From contig JAFRVK010000061.1 of NCBI GenBank assembly GCA_017441765.1, positions 1 through 34,786 of the forward strand: DNA of 34,786 nt, read 5' to 3'. The translations under genes were made by a program, and so were the position numbers. Under the pieces are notes generated by a model. That model searched no databases, had not been told where the DNA came from, and worked only from the letters and a program-made list of their open reading frames with translations. Below, in pieces: positions 7,915-15,455 of this stretch. This DNA comes from Erysipelotrichaceae bacterium (GTDB lineage Bacteria > Bacillota_I > Bacilli_A > Erysipelotrichales > Erysipelotrichaceae). How positions within the stretch are numbered: the stretch's first letter is position 1; each line of letters starts with the position of its first letter.

Positions 7915-9384
7915 CTACTTTTTGATCGTGATCCTTCCTTCGACTTCTGAATCGATCTGATTCATTCCTGAAAGCAATTCCTCGAAGATAGAGAAATCAT
8001 CCGTAATGACCATCCTGGCCTTCTTGTTTGCCAGAACCTGTTCGATCGGAACATGGAAGAAATCGCTGAAATTCTTGAAATGATAGTCCTGAAGGGCGAT
8101 CTTGATCATTTGGTTGTTGACGATATTCTTGCCATTGAGACTGAATTCTTCAAAGTCATGCGTCGTGCGGTTGTATACCATTTTGAATCCTTTAGAAACC
8201 TGGTAGAACTCGGAATGTCCGTCACCATCCAGCGCTTCATCCCTCAGCATATAAAGCATCATCTGCCGCAGCTGCCGTCCGTTGACTTCCAGCATATAGA
8301 CCGGTCCTCCGTAAGGCAGGCATTCCAAGAGATCCTGGTACTGCACGATCGGCCCCAGTTCCTGCAGACGGATCGATCCTGACGCGTACAGCATGATGTC
8401 GAAGCTGGAATCGACCTGCAGAAGATCCGCAAACAGATTCCCCAGTTCCGTTTCCATATTTCTTCTTGGATGTGTCAGGGTACGTTTGAAATTGGTAATG
8501 ATCTTCATGTATTTGCGGTCGGTTTCCTGCTTGTAGGAATTAAGCACTTCTTCCAGGATCGGATCGGGCTGACAGGTTTCGGTATTGATCGGGATGCATT
8601 GCCACTTGTAGCTTTCCATCTCATGGGTCACGGTATTGATCTCGATATCGAAACGGCCGATCTGGTCTGTACCTACACCGACCTGGACGATCGGAATGCC
8701 GTTGACGATACAAGGTTCATCCAGGAACGTATGAGTGTGACCGCCGATGATCAGATCCACACCCCAGTTCGGATCCAGCAAGGATGCCAGTTTCTTATCC
8801 ATATCGAAACCGATGTGAGTCAGCAGCACGGTCAGATCGATACTGGTGGTGCGATAGTTATCCGCGATGACGCCGACCTGTTTCGCGGCATCCCAGACAT
8901 CGACAAAGGATCCGATGATCTCTTCGCTTCTGGTGGATGCCAGGACTTCTTCCGTGATGATTCCGATAAACATGATCTTGAGTCCGTTGACTTCGATGAT
9001 CTTATAGGGATTGAACAGTCTCGTATGGTTGGTCTTGATATACATATTGGCATTGACGATCGGAAATCTGGCACATTTTTCCAGGAATAGCAGATGCGCC
9101 AGACCGTAGTCGACTTCGTGGTTTCCTAAAGTCACGACATCCGGAGCCAGGAAGTTCATCAGTTCGATCGTTGAAAAGCCTTTGTATTCCGAGTCGATGA
9201 TGGATCCCCGGAACATGTCTCCGGCGATCGCAAACAGAGTATTCGGTTCTTCTTCACGGACTTTCTTGATGAAACCGGAAAGCAGGGAAACACCGCCTTC
9301 CTGCATGGTGCCTTTCTTTTCAGCGAGAAAATCGCCATGCATATCGTTGGAATGAAGCAGTACCAGTTTTTCAGTTGCAGCCAT
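7915..9384 (-). CDS. 5'-nucleotidase / 2',3'-cyclic phosphodiesterase-like metallophosphatase (UshA/YfkN family), cytosolic
   Basis: This 489-residue enzyme has the calcineurin-like metal site: HSNDMHGD (Asp14, His16), AGDMF (Asp56), LGNHEVDYG (Asn88, His89), LLTHIG (His190) and GGHTHTF (214-218). A C-terminal 5'-nucleotidase domain (about 300-489) supplies substrate binding. Family members release phosphate from nucleotides or cyclic nucleotides. There is no signal peptide, unlike secreted UshA, so it should act in the cytosol on small phosphate esters. I start at the ATG at 9384 because a near-perfect TAGGAGGT lies just upstream. The longer in-frame start at 9405 would place that site inside the coding sequence. 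It is transcribed alone. Confidence 0.88.
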   Translation of the reverse strand: MAATEKLVLLHSNDMHGDFLAEKKGTMQEGGVSLLSGFIKKVREEEPNTLFAIAGDMFRGSIIDSEYKGFSTIELMNFLAPDVVTLGNHEVDYGLAHLLFLEKCARFPIVNANMYIKTNHTRLFNPYKIIEVNGLKIMFIGIITEEVLASTRSEEIIGSFVDVWDAAKQVGVIADNYRTTSIDLTVLLTHIGFDMDKKLASLLDPNWGVDLIIGGHTHTFLDEPCIVNGIPIVQVGVGTDQIGRFDIEINTVTHEMESYKWQCIPINTETCQPDPILEEVLNSYKQETDRKYMKIITNFKRTLTHPRRNMETELGNLFADLLQVDSSFDIMLYASGSIRLQELGPIVQYQDLLECLPYGGPVYMLEVNGRQLRQMMLYMLRDEALDGDGHSEFYQVSKGFKMVYNRTTHDFEEFSLNGKNIVNNQMIKIALQDYHFKNFSDFFHVPIEQVLANKKARMVITDDFSIFEELLSGMNQIDSEVEGRITIKK

Positions 9385-9450
9385 AAGAAACCTCCTAATA
9401 AACAATTAACGATGATATCGCGGTCACGAATATGGTTATGAGTTGATTAT

Positions 9451-9480
9451 ACTATAGTTTGCATGACTATCGATAGGCAA
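9451..9480 (-). promoter_or_regulatory. Candidate promoter of the metallophosphatase gene
   Basis: On the minus strand TTGCCT (9480-9475) and TATAGT (9456-9451) are 18 bases apart. An overlapping TATAAT follows directly (9451-9446). A short palindrome CTATCGATAG lies in the spacer. The leader to the AGGAGG site would be about 50 bases. Confidence 0.45.
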
Positions 9481-9527
9481 TAGCGGTTTGGTCATGATGA
9501 GCCTTCGGCTTTTTCTGTATCAGGAAA

Positions 9528-9536
9528 TGATATAGT
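9528..9536 (+). promoter_or_regulatory. Extended -10 element directly before the EamA gene
   Basis: TGaTATAGT (9528-9536) is an extended -10 match that ends 8 bases before the ATG at 9545. Transcription would start at or within a base or two of the ATG. There is no Shine-Dalgarno sequence in the gap, and the GGAAATG farther up is too distant. This suggests a leaderless mRNA. Confidence 0.4.
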
Positions 9537-9544
9537 ATATTTAT

Positions 9545-10456
9545 ATGTTTAATGAAAACAGAAAACAAAGGCTTATCGGAATTCTTTGCGCGCTTGCTTC
9601 AGGCGTGCTGTTTGGCGTCTCACCGACGTTTGTATCGATCGTCAATCAGCGCGGCGTTTCTTCGTATACCGTCTGTTTCCTGCGCTTTCTGATCTCCACG
9701 CTGCTATTTCTTGCTTACATCACGATCAGAAGGATCGACGTCCGACTTTCAGTCAGACATCTGTCGAGACTGTTTCTTGCTTCCTTGTGCAATTCCCTGA
9801 CGACGATCGCATTATATTCCTGCTACAGATATATCGGCATTTCTGCAGGTACGACGATTCATTTTTCTTATCCGATCCTGGTCGTTCTGTTCACTGCTTT
9901 GCTGTTTAAAGAAAAACCGGAACGGAAATGCCTTATCTGTACCGTTTTATGCATAGCAGGCGTAGCGTTTTTCTTTGAGAAACAATCGGGAACCGCTGAC
10001 CTTAACGGGATCATTCTTGCGCTGTCATCCGCTTTCTTATACAGTTTCTACCTGATCGTGATCGAAAGAACAGGAATCTCAAAGATCGATCCTGTCGTTA
10101 TGGGCTTCTATATCGCTTTGTTTAATATGCTGATCATCGGTGCATATGATCTTTTCATTTCCCATCAGATCTCTTTGCAGATATCGGTATCTTCATGGAT
10201 CTTTTGCGCTCTGGTATCCATGATGACATCGGTTTTTGCGACTCTCTGTCTGCAGATCGCGATCCGACATACCAGCAGCATATTGTTTTCTTTGCTGTCT
10301 CTTTCAGAGCCGATATCTTCCGTCTTATGCGGTTTCCTGATCTTGCATGAACCTTTCAGCATCAGAAAAGCCATCGGATGCGTGATCATCATCGCCAGTC
10401 TCTTGTATCTCATCGGATCGGATCATCAGGGAAAGAACGTTAATAATAATAGCTGA
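9545..10456 (+). CDS. EamA/DMT-family membrane transporter
   Basis: The 303-residue protein has about ten hydrophobic segments arranged as two EamA repeats (about 10-140 and 150-295). The first repeat shows the typical ALASGVLFGVSPTF entry, and the second ALSSAFLYSFYLIV. Family members export or import small metabolites such as amino acids, nucleosides or drugs. The substrate cannot be told from the sequence. The ATG at 9545 lacks a ribosome binding site but lies directly after a -10 box. The gene is divergent from the metallophosphatase and is closed by a strong hairpin terminator at 10492. Confidence 0.88.
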   Translation: MFNENRKQRLIGILCALASGVLFGVSPTFVSIVNQRGVSSYTVCFLRFLISTLLFLAYITIRRIDVRLSVRHLSRLFLASLCNSLTTIALYSCYRYIGISAGTTIHFSYPILVVLFTALLFKEKPERKCLICTVLCIAGVAFFFEKQSGTADLNGIILALSSAFLYSFYLIVIERTGISKIDPVVMGFYIALFNMLIIGAYDLFISHQISLQISVSSWIFCALVSMMTSVFATLCLQIAIRHTSSILFSLLSLSEPISSVLCGFLILHEPFSIRKAIGCVIIIASLLYLIGSDHQGKNVNNNS

Positions 10457-10491
10457 TCTTCGCTGAAACAGCAGATAGAAGCGATTGCTTG

Positions 10492-10520
10492 CAGTCCGAA
10501 TATTCGGACTGTCTTTTTTA
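10492..10520 (+). terminator. Rho-independent terminator after the EamA gene
   Basis: A perfect 20-base palindrome (10492-10511, core GTCCGAATATTCGGAC) is followed by TCTTTTTTA. It ends transcription of the EamA gene and lies 23 bases before the next ATG. The next gene therefore needs its own promoter or read-through. Confidence 0.88.
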
Positions 10521-10542
10521 TTCTGAAACATACAATGAAGTT

Positions 10543-10776
10543 ATGAAGCGGGGAGATACGGTCTATTACATAGAGAACTGGGAAATCAAGGAAGCGGAAA
10601 TCCTCAATTTCAGCAATGGCTTTGTTACGGTGCGCTACCATTCGCTTTGTCCTGAACTATTAGGAGGGCAAAGCATGTATCTCAACCGGGGAATCAGGCT
10701 GCGCTTCAGCAAGATCTACAGTAACAAAGACCAGGCGCAGAACGCCTTGGACAGATATCGCAAGACTTGGAGGTAA
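10543..10776 (+). CDS. Small hypothetical protein, 77 residues
   Basis: I do not recognise a named family. From the ATG at 10543 the product begins MKRGDTVYYIENWEI and is rich in beta-strand-like stretches (GDTVYYI, EAEILNFS, FVTVRYH, GIRLRFSKIY). It ends in a helix with DQAQNALDRYR, which resembles a small SH3-like barrel with a C-terminal helix. An in-frame TTG at 10489 is rejected because it would place the terminator palindrome inside the gene. A TACAAT box (10531-10536) ends only 6 bases before the ATG, with no Shine-Dalgarno sequence, so the mRNA may be leaderless. It is linked to the next small gene, whose ribosome site overlaps this stop codon. Confidence 0.65.
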   Translation: MKRGDTVYYIENWEIKEAEILNFSNGFVTVRYHSLCPELLGGQSMYLNRGIRLRFSKIYSNKDQAQNALDRYRKTWR

Positions 10777-10783
10777 GTTACAT

Positions 10784-10978
10784 ATGAAGACGGATAACAT
10801 CGTTGGTTTTTATCTGACACATACGGTCAACGGCAGGTCGACCAGAACCAGGTTTGAAAGAAAAGATCTGCCGCTTCTGAAGCAGTGGATCGATATATGC
10901 AAAGCCCGGGGTTTTCCTTATACGGCAGAAGCGATCGTCAAAGGAAATGACGGATATGTCATCTGCAGGCTGATATGA
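10784..10978 (+). CDS. Small hypothetical protein, 64 residues
   Basis: No family is recognised. The product is 64 residues, soluble and mixed in charge. A predicted helix in the middle (LPLLKQWIDICKARG) is flanked by strand-like segments (IVGFYLTHTV, GYVICRLI). A GGAGGTAA site that includes the stop of the upstream 77-residue gene precedes the ATG by about 8 bases, so the two genes are translationally linked. It is followed after about 90 bases by a terminator hairpin. Nothing in the surroundings points to a role. Confidence 0.65.
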   Translation: MKTDNIVGFYLTHTVNGRSTRTRFERKDLPLLKQWIDICKARGFPYTAEAIVKGNDGYVICRLI

Positions 10979-11069
10979 ACATGATTCTGGTCATTTCGAT
11001 TTCCGCTTGCTGGGATAGAATGATGATCGGATAGATCAGATATGAATCAGTATGCGTGAACGATACAGT

Positions 11070-11091
11070 GTACAGGTAGCTGTACCTTTTT
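11070..11091 (+). terminator. Rho-independent terminator after the two small genes
   Basis: GTACAG (11070-11075), loop GTAG, CTGTAC (11080-11085) and then CTTTTT form a 6-bp hairpin with a T run. The rest of 10979-11154 holds only this and the promoter at 11105. Confidence 0.7.
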
Positions 11092-11104
11092 CATTAGGCG
11101 TTCT

Positions 11105-11133
11105 TTGAGCTGTGTCTGCTGATATGCGATAAT
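11105..11133 (+). promoter_or_regulatory. Promoter of the lipoprotein esterase gene
   Basis: TTGAGC (11105-11110), a 17-base spacer and GATAAT (11128-11133), with TGc just before the -10 hexamer, make a good sigma-A type promoter 21 bases before the ATG at 11155. Confidence 0.6.
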
Positions 11134-11154
11134 GGAACTGATAGAAGAAAACTT

Positions 11155-12864
11155 ATGAAAGAGAAGAATAAAAAAGAAGTGAAACAGATGATACGATTGT
11201 TGCGGTTTTTTACTGTTGTGCTGTTTCTGATTTCCGGTTGCCATAAGAAAGAAGAACCGGCAGACGACAGGATCAGGACTGTAGAGACGAAAGAAGCGAA
11301 ACAGGGAGGCTTTGTCAGTTCGTTTCTGGTACAGGATCATGAGATCTACATCTACCAGCCGGAAGATATCATGAATGGCAACATCATCAATTATGGCTAC
11401 AGCGCGCCGTTGCTGATGGTATTTGGCGAAGGGAAAATGGAAGAAGAGGAAGCGGTCGATTTTATCTGCAAACGGGGGATCGACAGGATCGCTCAAGAGA
11501 ACGGCGGTTTCGTGGTCTTTGTGAATCCGCTAAAAAACTGGGATAAAGAAGAATATGGGATCTATGAAACCATATTGGCCAAAACGGCAGTTGCGCAAAG
11601 CGGTTTTTCGCATGGGCTGCTGAAGGATGAAAAGAATCAGGAATACTTTATTTTTGCTTCACCTGCTTCGACCTGTCTTTACGGTTATGGAAAAGGCGCA
11701 GATTATATCGCAAAGCATTATCTGAAAGAGACGACGGGATACTCTTCGATGAGCGCTTTAGGAAGCGATGATATCACGATTACCGCTGCCATACTGGAAC
11801 AACTGAATCAGAAGCCGGTGATACAGGACAGGAATATCATTATCGTTTCCAAAAACAATGACAGATTCGATAAAGAAGCGCAGACACAGAGCGACTATTA
11901 TTATGTCAGCAACAGTGATTTTGATGAAATCTATGAGGATCAAATCGATGGTTATCAGCGTTGGAACGGACATTTAAGTGAGACATTCAATCCGGCTAAG
12001 TTGGGTCTGGTCATGGAGCCTCTGGTTCTTCAGGCGCAGACCTCTCCCGACAATAAAGCCATTGTCGATGATTCTTATGAACTTGGCGCTGTCGTTTATT
12101 ACAAGAAGGATACAGACAAATCAGAAAGACCGCTACTGATGTGTTTCCATGGCGGAGGGGATACAGCGATCACGACAGCAACCATTGCCGGATGGCCTCA
12201 GATCGCTGCGGAAGAAGACTTCATTCTCTGCGCGATCGAGATGCATACCCGCACGACAGCGACAGAAACGATCGAGGTAATCGAACAGTTAAAGGAACTT
12301 TATTCAATCGATGAGAGCCGCATCTATGCGACCGGTTTCTCGATGGGAGGCATCAAGACCTGGGATCTGTATCAGGAATATCCTGATGTGTTCGCGGCTC
12401 TGGCACCCATGGGAGCGACAGTCGATGTCGGCCAGAATACGCAGTTCTCTGAATCTCCTTTCCTGAATGAAACTGTTCCGGTTCCGCTGATGTACTGCGG
12501 AGGCGAACAGTCTCCGTTAGGAGAACTTCCTTTCCAGAATTATGTCTGTATCAACCGGATCAATTATCTTTTTGAAGTCAACCGGATCGAAACCTCTTTC
12601 AGAATGACGCTTGGGAACAGGAGTGAATGGGCGGATTCTGTATTCGGATACGCAGGGGATATCGTTGAAGAATATGTTGATGAAACTTATCCGAACAGCC
12701 TTACCAGGATTCGATATTATTACAGCACGGATGGAAATATCTATACCGCTCTGTGTTCCATCAGTCATCATCAGCACGAGATCCGTCCTTTCACCTGCCG
12801 TAAAGCCTGGGAATTCATAAAAAAATACAGCCGTATAGACGGCTGCATCGTAATAAGCGATTGA
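11155..12864 (+). CDS. Secreted lipoprotein with C-terminal alpha/beta-hydrolase (esterase) domain
   Basis: The N-terminus has a basic stretch, a hydrophobic core (RLLRFFTVVLFL) and the lipobox LISGC with Cys29, so this is a membrane-anchored lipoprotein of 569 residues. The C-terminal half (about 300-560) is an alpha/beta hydrolase: CFHGGGD forms the oxyanion loop, GFSMGG carries nucleophile Ser396, and a His-rich SISHHQHE near the C-terminus can supply the catalytic histidine. It resembles feruloyl-esterase/PHB-depolymerase-like enzymes. Residues 30-300 have no recognised domain. An internal ATG at 11188 would give a more typical short signal peptide and is a possible alternative start; neither has a strong ribosome site. 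The last 20 codons overlap a minus-strand terminator. Confidence 0.8.
   Translation: MKEKNKKEVKQMIRLLRFFTVVLFLISGCHKKEEPADDRIRTVETKEAKQGGFVSSFLVQDHEIYIYQPEDIMNGNIINYGYSAPLLMVFGEGKMEEEEAVDFICKRGIDRIAQENGGFVVFVNPLKNWDKEEYGIYETILAKTAVAQSGFSHGLLKDEKNQEYFIFASPASTCLYGYGKGADYIAKHYLKETTGYSSMSALGSDDITITAAILEQLNQKPVIQDRNIIIVSKNNDRFDKEAQTQSDYYYVSNSDFDEIYEDQIDGYQRWNGHLSETFNPAKLGLVMEPLVLQAQTSPDNKAIVDDSYELGAVVYYKKDTDKSERPLLMCFHGGGDTAITTATIAGWPQIAAEEDFILCAIEMHTRTTATETIEVIEQLKELYSIDESRIYATGFSMGGIKTWDLYQEYPDVFAALAPMGATVDVGQNTQFSESPFLNETVPVPLMYCGGEQSPLGELPFQNYVCINRINYLFEVNRIETSFRMTLGNRSEWADSVFGYAGDIVEEYVDETYPNSLTRIRYYYSTDGNIYTALCSISHHQHEIRPFTCRKAWEFIKKYSRIDGCIVISD
12821..12845 (-). terminator. Rho-independent terminator for the SpoIIE-like phosphatase gene
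   Basis: On the minus strand CAGCCGT (12845-12839), loop CTAT and ACGGCTG (12834-12828) are followed by TATTTTTTTA. On the plus strand no T run follows, so it works only for the minus-strand gene. It lies inside the last codons of the convergent lipoprotein gene. Confidence 0.8.
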
Positions 12865-12865
12865 T

Positions 12866-14383
12866 TCATCCTTTATATTCCAGACAAAGCATCGTCAGAT
12901 CATCGAACTGCTCCGCATCGCCTTTGAACAATTCGACGGATGTTTTGATGTATTTCAGGATCATCTCGGGATCAGAGTCTTTGATCTGATTCAGAGCCTT
13001 GATCAGGCGATCTATTCCATACTGGACATTGCTGCTGTTGACTGCCTCCGGAATTCCATCGGTATACAGAAACAGTTTATCTCCCGCTTCCATCGCGATC
13101 GTGTATTCCTGATATTCCACATCCGGCAAAGCGCCGATCACGAAACTGTGCCTGTCTTTGATCAATTCGAAATCATGTCCGTGTTTCATGATGATCGGAT
13201 ACTCATGACCGGCATTCGCAGCGACGATCATTCCGGTCGAGATCGTCAGGATACCGAACCATACCGTTACGAACATCTGTTCCTGATTGTTGGAACAGAT
13301 CGTGTCATTCATATTGGAAAGGACTTTGGCAGGGGAATTGTCATATTGCGCGCAGTTCTGCAGGATGACTTTCGAGATCATCATAAACAGTGCTCCTGGT
13401 ACGCCTTTGCCGGAAACATCCGCCATGACGATGCCTAAATGATCATCATCCAGCAGGAAGAAATCATAGAAGTCACCTCCGACTTCTTTCGCTGCGTCCA
13501 TGGATGCATAGAGATCGAACTCTTTCCGCTCAGGAAAAGGCGGAAAGGTATGAGGAAGCATGGCATCCTGTATCTTGCCTGCGGTATTGAGTTCGGTTCT
13601 GGTAGAAGCAAGCTTGTTGCTGCGATCGGTAAACAGGATTCCGTAGATCAGAATGACCGAGATCAGTGTCGAACCGTACTGGGTGGCGTAGCCATGGGCT
13701 CCTCCGGTCAGAAGATAATGAATGATCGGGATGGCGATGAAGGAGAAAGCGACAAACTTCTGCCTGTGCGATGCCTTGCATCGGTTGATCAGGATCACCG
13801 TCAATGGAGCGACGATCACCATGTACAGATCGACCAGACGATAGAGCGATTCCTCATGGAAAACGCCCTGCGCATCGACGCTGAAACAGATCGGGAAGAA
13901 CGTATTCGCCAGAACCAGCAGAATAAACGGGAAGATCAGGATAAAGACGTAGCGATCCAGCCACTTTGCCAGTTTTCCTTCGAAAGAGAGAGTACGACGG
14001 ACATAGTTGTAAAACAGCATGACGAGTCCGAAATCGAAGATCTTCGTCAGTTCGTTCAGAAACAGATAATATAAGCGATATCGAGGCGTATTGGCGATAT
14101 ACCAGGACAGTTCATTATTAAAGAAAGATAAGCCGATCAGCAGGATCAAGGCAATCAGCCAGAAAGAGGAATCATCCGATCCTTTATCGATATCGCTGGC
14201 ACATCCGTAGTAGAGAACGACGCAGACATAGATGCCTAATACATCGACACCGGCGTTGTATAATGCCTGTGAAGAGATGTCAGCTCTTTCGAAAAAGCGT
14301 AATGCCAGGGCCATGGAACTGATTGCGATTGCAAGAAGCAGATACATGCGAAAACGGATCGACCATTTTTTCTTCTTATTCAT
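12866..14383 (-). CDS. Membrane-anchored SpoIIE/RsbU-type PP2C serine phosphatase
   Basis: A 505-residue protein. About seven or eight hydrophobic segments fill residues 12-270, and a PPM/SpoIIE phosphatase domain fills about 285-505. Metal-binding motifs are intact: EVGGDFYDF, MADVSGKGVPGALFM, YTDGIPEA and FDDLTML. The family dephosphorylates a serine on an anti-sigma-factor antagonist (SpoIIAA/RsbV type) and so controls a partner-switching cascade. No antagonist, kinase or sigma factor gene is adjacent, so the target is elsewhere or different. A TATAAT ends 6 bases before the ATG with no Shine-Dalgarno sequence, suggesting a leaderless mRNA. The 3' end is separated by one base from the convergent lipoprotein gene. 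Confidence 0.9.
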   Translation of the reverse strand: MNKKKKWSIRFRMYLLLAIAISSMALALRFFERADISSQALYNAGVDVLGIYVCVVLYYGCASDIDKGSDDSSFWLIALILLIGLSFFNNELSWYIANTPRYRLYYLFLNELTKIFDFGLVMLFYNYVRRTLSFEGKLAKWLDRYVFILIFPFILLVLANTFFPICFSVDAQGVFHEESLYRLVDLYMVIVAPLTVILINRCKASHRQKFVAFSFIAIPIIHYLLTGGAHGYATQYGSTLISVILIYGILFTDRSNKLASTRTELNTAGKIQDAMLPHTFPPFPERKEFDLYASMDAAKEVGGDFYDFFLLDDDHLGIVMADVSGKGVPGALFMMISKVILQNCAQYDNSPAKVLSNMNDTICSNNQEQMFVTVWFGILTISTGMIVAANAGHEYPIIMKHGHDFELIKDRHSFVIGALPDVEYQEYTIAMEAGDKLFLYTDGIPEAVNSSNVQYGIDRLIKALNQIKDSDPEMILKYIKTSVELFKGDAEQFDDLTMLCLEYKG

Positions 14384-14389
14384 AGTTTT

Positions 14390-14395
14390 ATTATA
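14390..14395 (-). promoter_or_regulatory. -10 box immediately before the SpoIIE-like gene
   Basis: TATAAT on the minus strand, followed by AAAACT and then the ATG at 14383. A normal transcription start would coincide with the ATG. No TTGACA-like -35 box is evident at 16-18 bases. Confidence 0.45.
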
Positions 14396-14486
14396 TAATC
14401 ATTTCATTTTTCGGACCGTATTGTTATGGCTGGAATCCATTATTTCTGCAAGAGTTCTTTCCAAATAATAATTGATTGGTGCATCG

Positions 14487-14515
14487 TTGACAAAGCATTT
14501 TTCATAAGGTACATT
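14487..14515 (+). promoter_or_regulatory. Promoter of the PTS operon
   Basis: A perfect TTGACA (14487-14492), a 17-base spacer and TACATT (14510-14515). Transcription should start near 14522, a few bases before the RAT element, giving a leader of about 105 bases. Confidence 0.75.
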
Positions 14516-14530
14516 TAGAATATAGAAGTT

Positions 14531-14567
14531 AAGGTTTGTTACTCAAGGCTCTTTGAGGCTTATCCTT
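14531..14567 (+). promoter_or_regulatory. RAT (ribonucleic antiterminator) for the PRD/CAT-type antiterminator
   Basis: The stretch GGTTTGTTACTCAA...TTGAGGCTTATCC matches the LicT/SacY-type RAT form GG-TTGTTACT...GGC-A-CC. It folds as two short helices, AAGG (14531-14534) with CCTT (14564-14567) and CTCAA (14542-14546) with TTGAG (14553-14557). The two are separated by the asymmetric TTTGTTA and GCTTAT internal loop that CAT domains bind. Its 3' part is shared with the following terminator, so the two structures exclude each other. Confidence 0.85.
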
Positions 14568-14584
14568 GGAAATAAGACTTTTTT
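14557..14584 (+). terminator. Leader terminator overlapping the RAT element
   Basis: CTTAT (14559-14563) pairs with ATAAG (14572-14576), with an extra G-C pair beyond a mismatch, followed by TTTTTT (14579-14584). Because it uses the 3' strand of the RAT, binding of the antiterminator protein would prevent it. It precedes the ATG of the antiterminator gene by about 40 bases. Confidence 0.75.
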
Positions 14585-14625
14585 GGTTGATTCCGGATAA
14601 CGCAAAGAGTTTTTTATTCAAAGAA

Positions 14626-15444
14626 ATGAAAGTCATTAAAAACATCAACAATAATATCGCTCATTGCATCGATTCCAAAGGACGGGAAGTCGTCGCTTTT
14701 GGTAAGGGGATCGGTTTCTTTAAGCCGGATGAAGAGATCCCATTAAACAGGATCAACAGGACTTTCTATAACATCAAAGATACCGACTTCGGACTGATCC
14801 GTCAGATTCCGACCGTCGTTGTAAATACCGCAATACAGATCATCGATGAAGTTTCAGATCAGCTGAATGTCTATTATCCTTCTTCCAAGGCGATTTCTTT
14901 GGCGGACCATCTGCAGTTCGCGATCGAGAGGAAGGATCAGAATATCTATCTTCAGGGACCGCTGATCCAGGATATCCGTATGCTGTATCCGGAAGAATTC
15001 GCTTTAGCCGAGAAGTCGCTGAAGACCGTGGAAGAAATGACAGGGGTCAGACTTCCAAGACCCGAAGCCGCCACTTTGGCGCTGCATTTCATCAACGATC
15101 GCATCCAGGCGGATACTCCTTTCAAGGATTCGACGGATGAAGCGATCGAACGGTGTACGGAAGTCATTGAGCAGCATTTCGATCTGAAGATCGATCGCAG
15201 CAGTTTCAATTACAGCCGTTTTGTGACCCATCTGGACTATCTGATCCGCAGATTGCATAAGAATGAACAGATCGAAAGCAGTAACCTTGAATTATTCGAT
15301 CAGTTAAAGAAAGACTATCCGCAGTCATTCGAATGTGCAAATAAGCTGGCTTCGTATGTCAAAGTATATAGCGGTATCGAACCGAACGATGAAGAGATCA
15401 TGTATCTGGTAATTCATATCAACCGGCTGATCTCAAGAATTTAG
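14626..15444 (+). CDS. PRD-containing transcription antiterminator, LicT/BglG family
   Basis: From the ATG at 14626 the product is 272 residues. It has a CAT RNA-binding domain (1-56, starting MKVIKNINNNIA), PRD1 (about 65-170) and PRD2 (about 172-272). The PTS-phosphorylated histidines are present: His95 (LADHL) and His154 (ALHF) in PRD1, and His202 (THLDYL) and His264 (VIHINR) in PRD2. The family binds the RAT hairpin and allows transcription through the leader terminator when sugar is present. Phosphorylation by the cognate EII inhibits it, and HPr phosphorylation activates it. An in-frame TTG at 14566 is rejected because it lies inside the RAT and terminator. It controls its own operon. 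Confidence 0.92.
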   Translation: MKVIKNINNNIAHCIDSKGREVVAFGKGIGFFKPDEEIPLNRINRTFYNIKDTDFGLIRQIPTVVVNTAIQIIDEVSDQLNVYYPSSKAISLADHLQFAIERKDQNIYLQGPLIQDIRMLYPEEFALAEKSLKTVEEMTGVRLPRPEAATLALHFINDRIQADTPFKDSTDEAIERCTEVIEQHFDLKIDRSSFNYSRFVTHLDYLIRRLHKNEQIESSNLELFDQLKKDYPQSFECANKLASYVKVYSGIEPNDEEIMYLVIHINRLISRI

Positions 15445-15455
15445 AGGAGAGAACT

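Noticed and set aside
9500..9515. AGCC-TTC-GGCT hairpin with TTTTT before the EamA gene as a terminator
   Set aside because: The stem is only four pairs, and no plus-strand gene lies upstream to terminate.
10489..10542. TTG start giving a 95-residue version of the small protein
   Set aside because: It would translate the perfect terminator palindrome, and there is no ribosome site.
10974..11033. 19-codon frame MNMILVISIS overlapping the 64-residue gene by ATGA
   Set aside because: Too short, no independent ribosome site, and no sign of conservation can be seen.
14566..14625. TTG start giving a 292-residue antiterminator
   Set aside because: It lies in the RAT/terminator leader; the CAT domain starts at the ATG at 14626.
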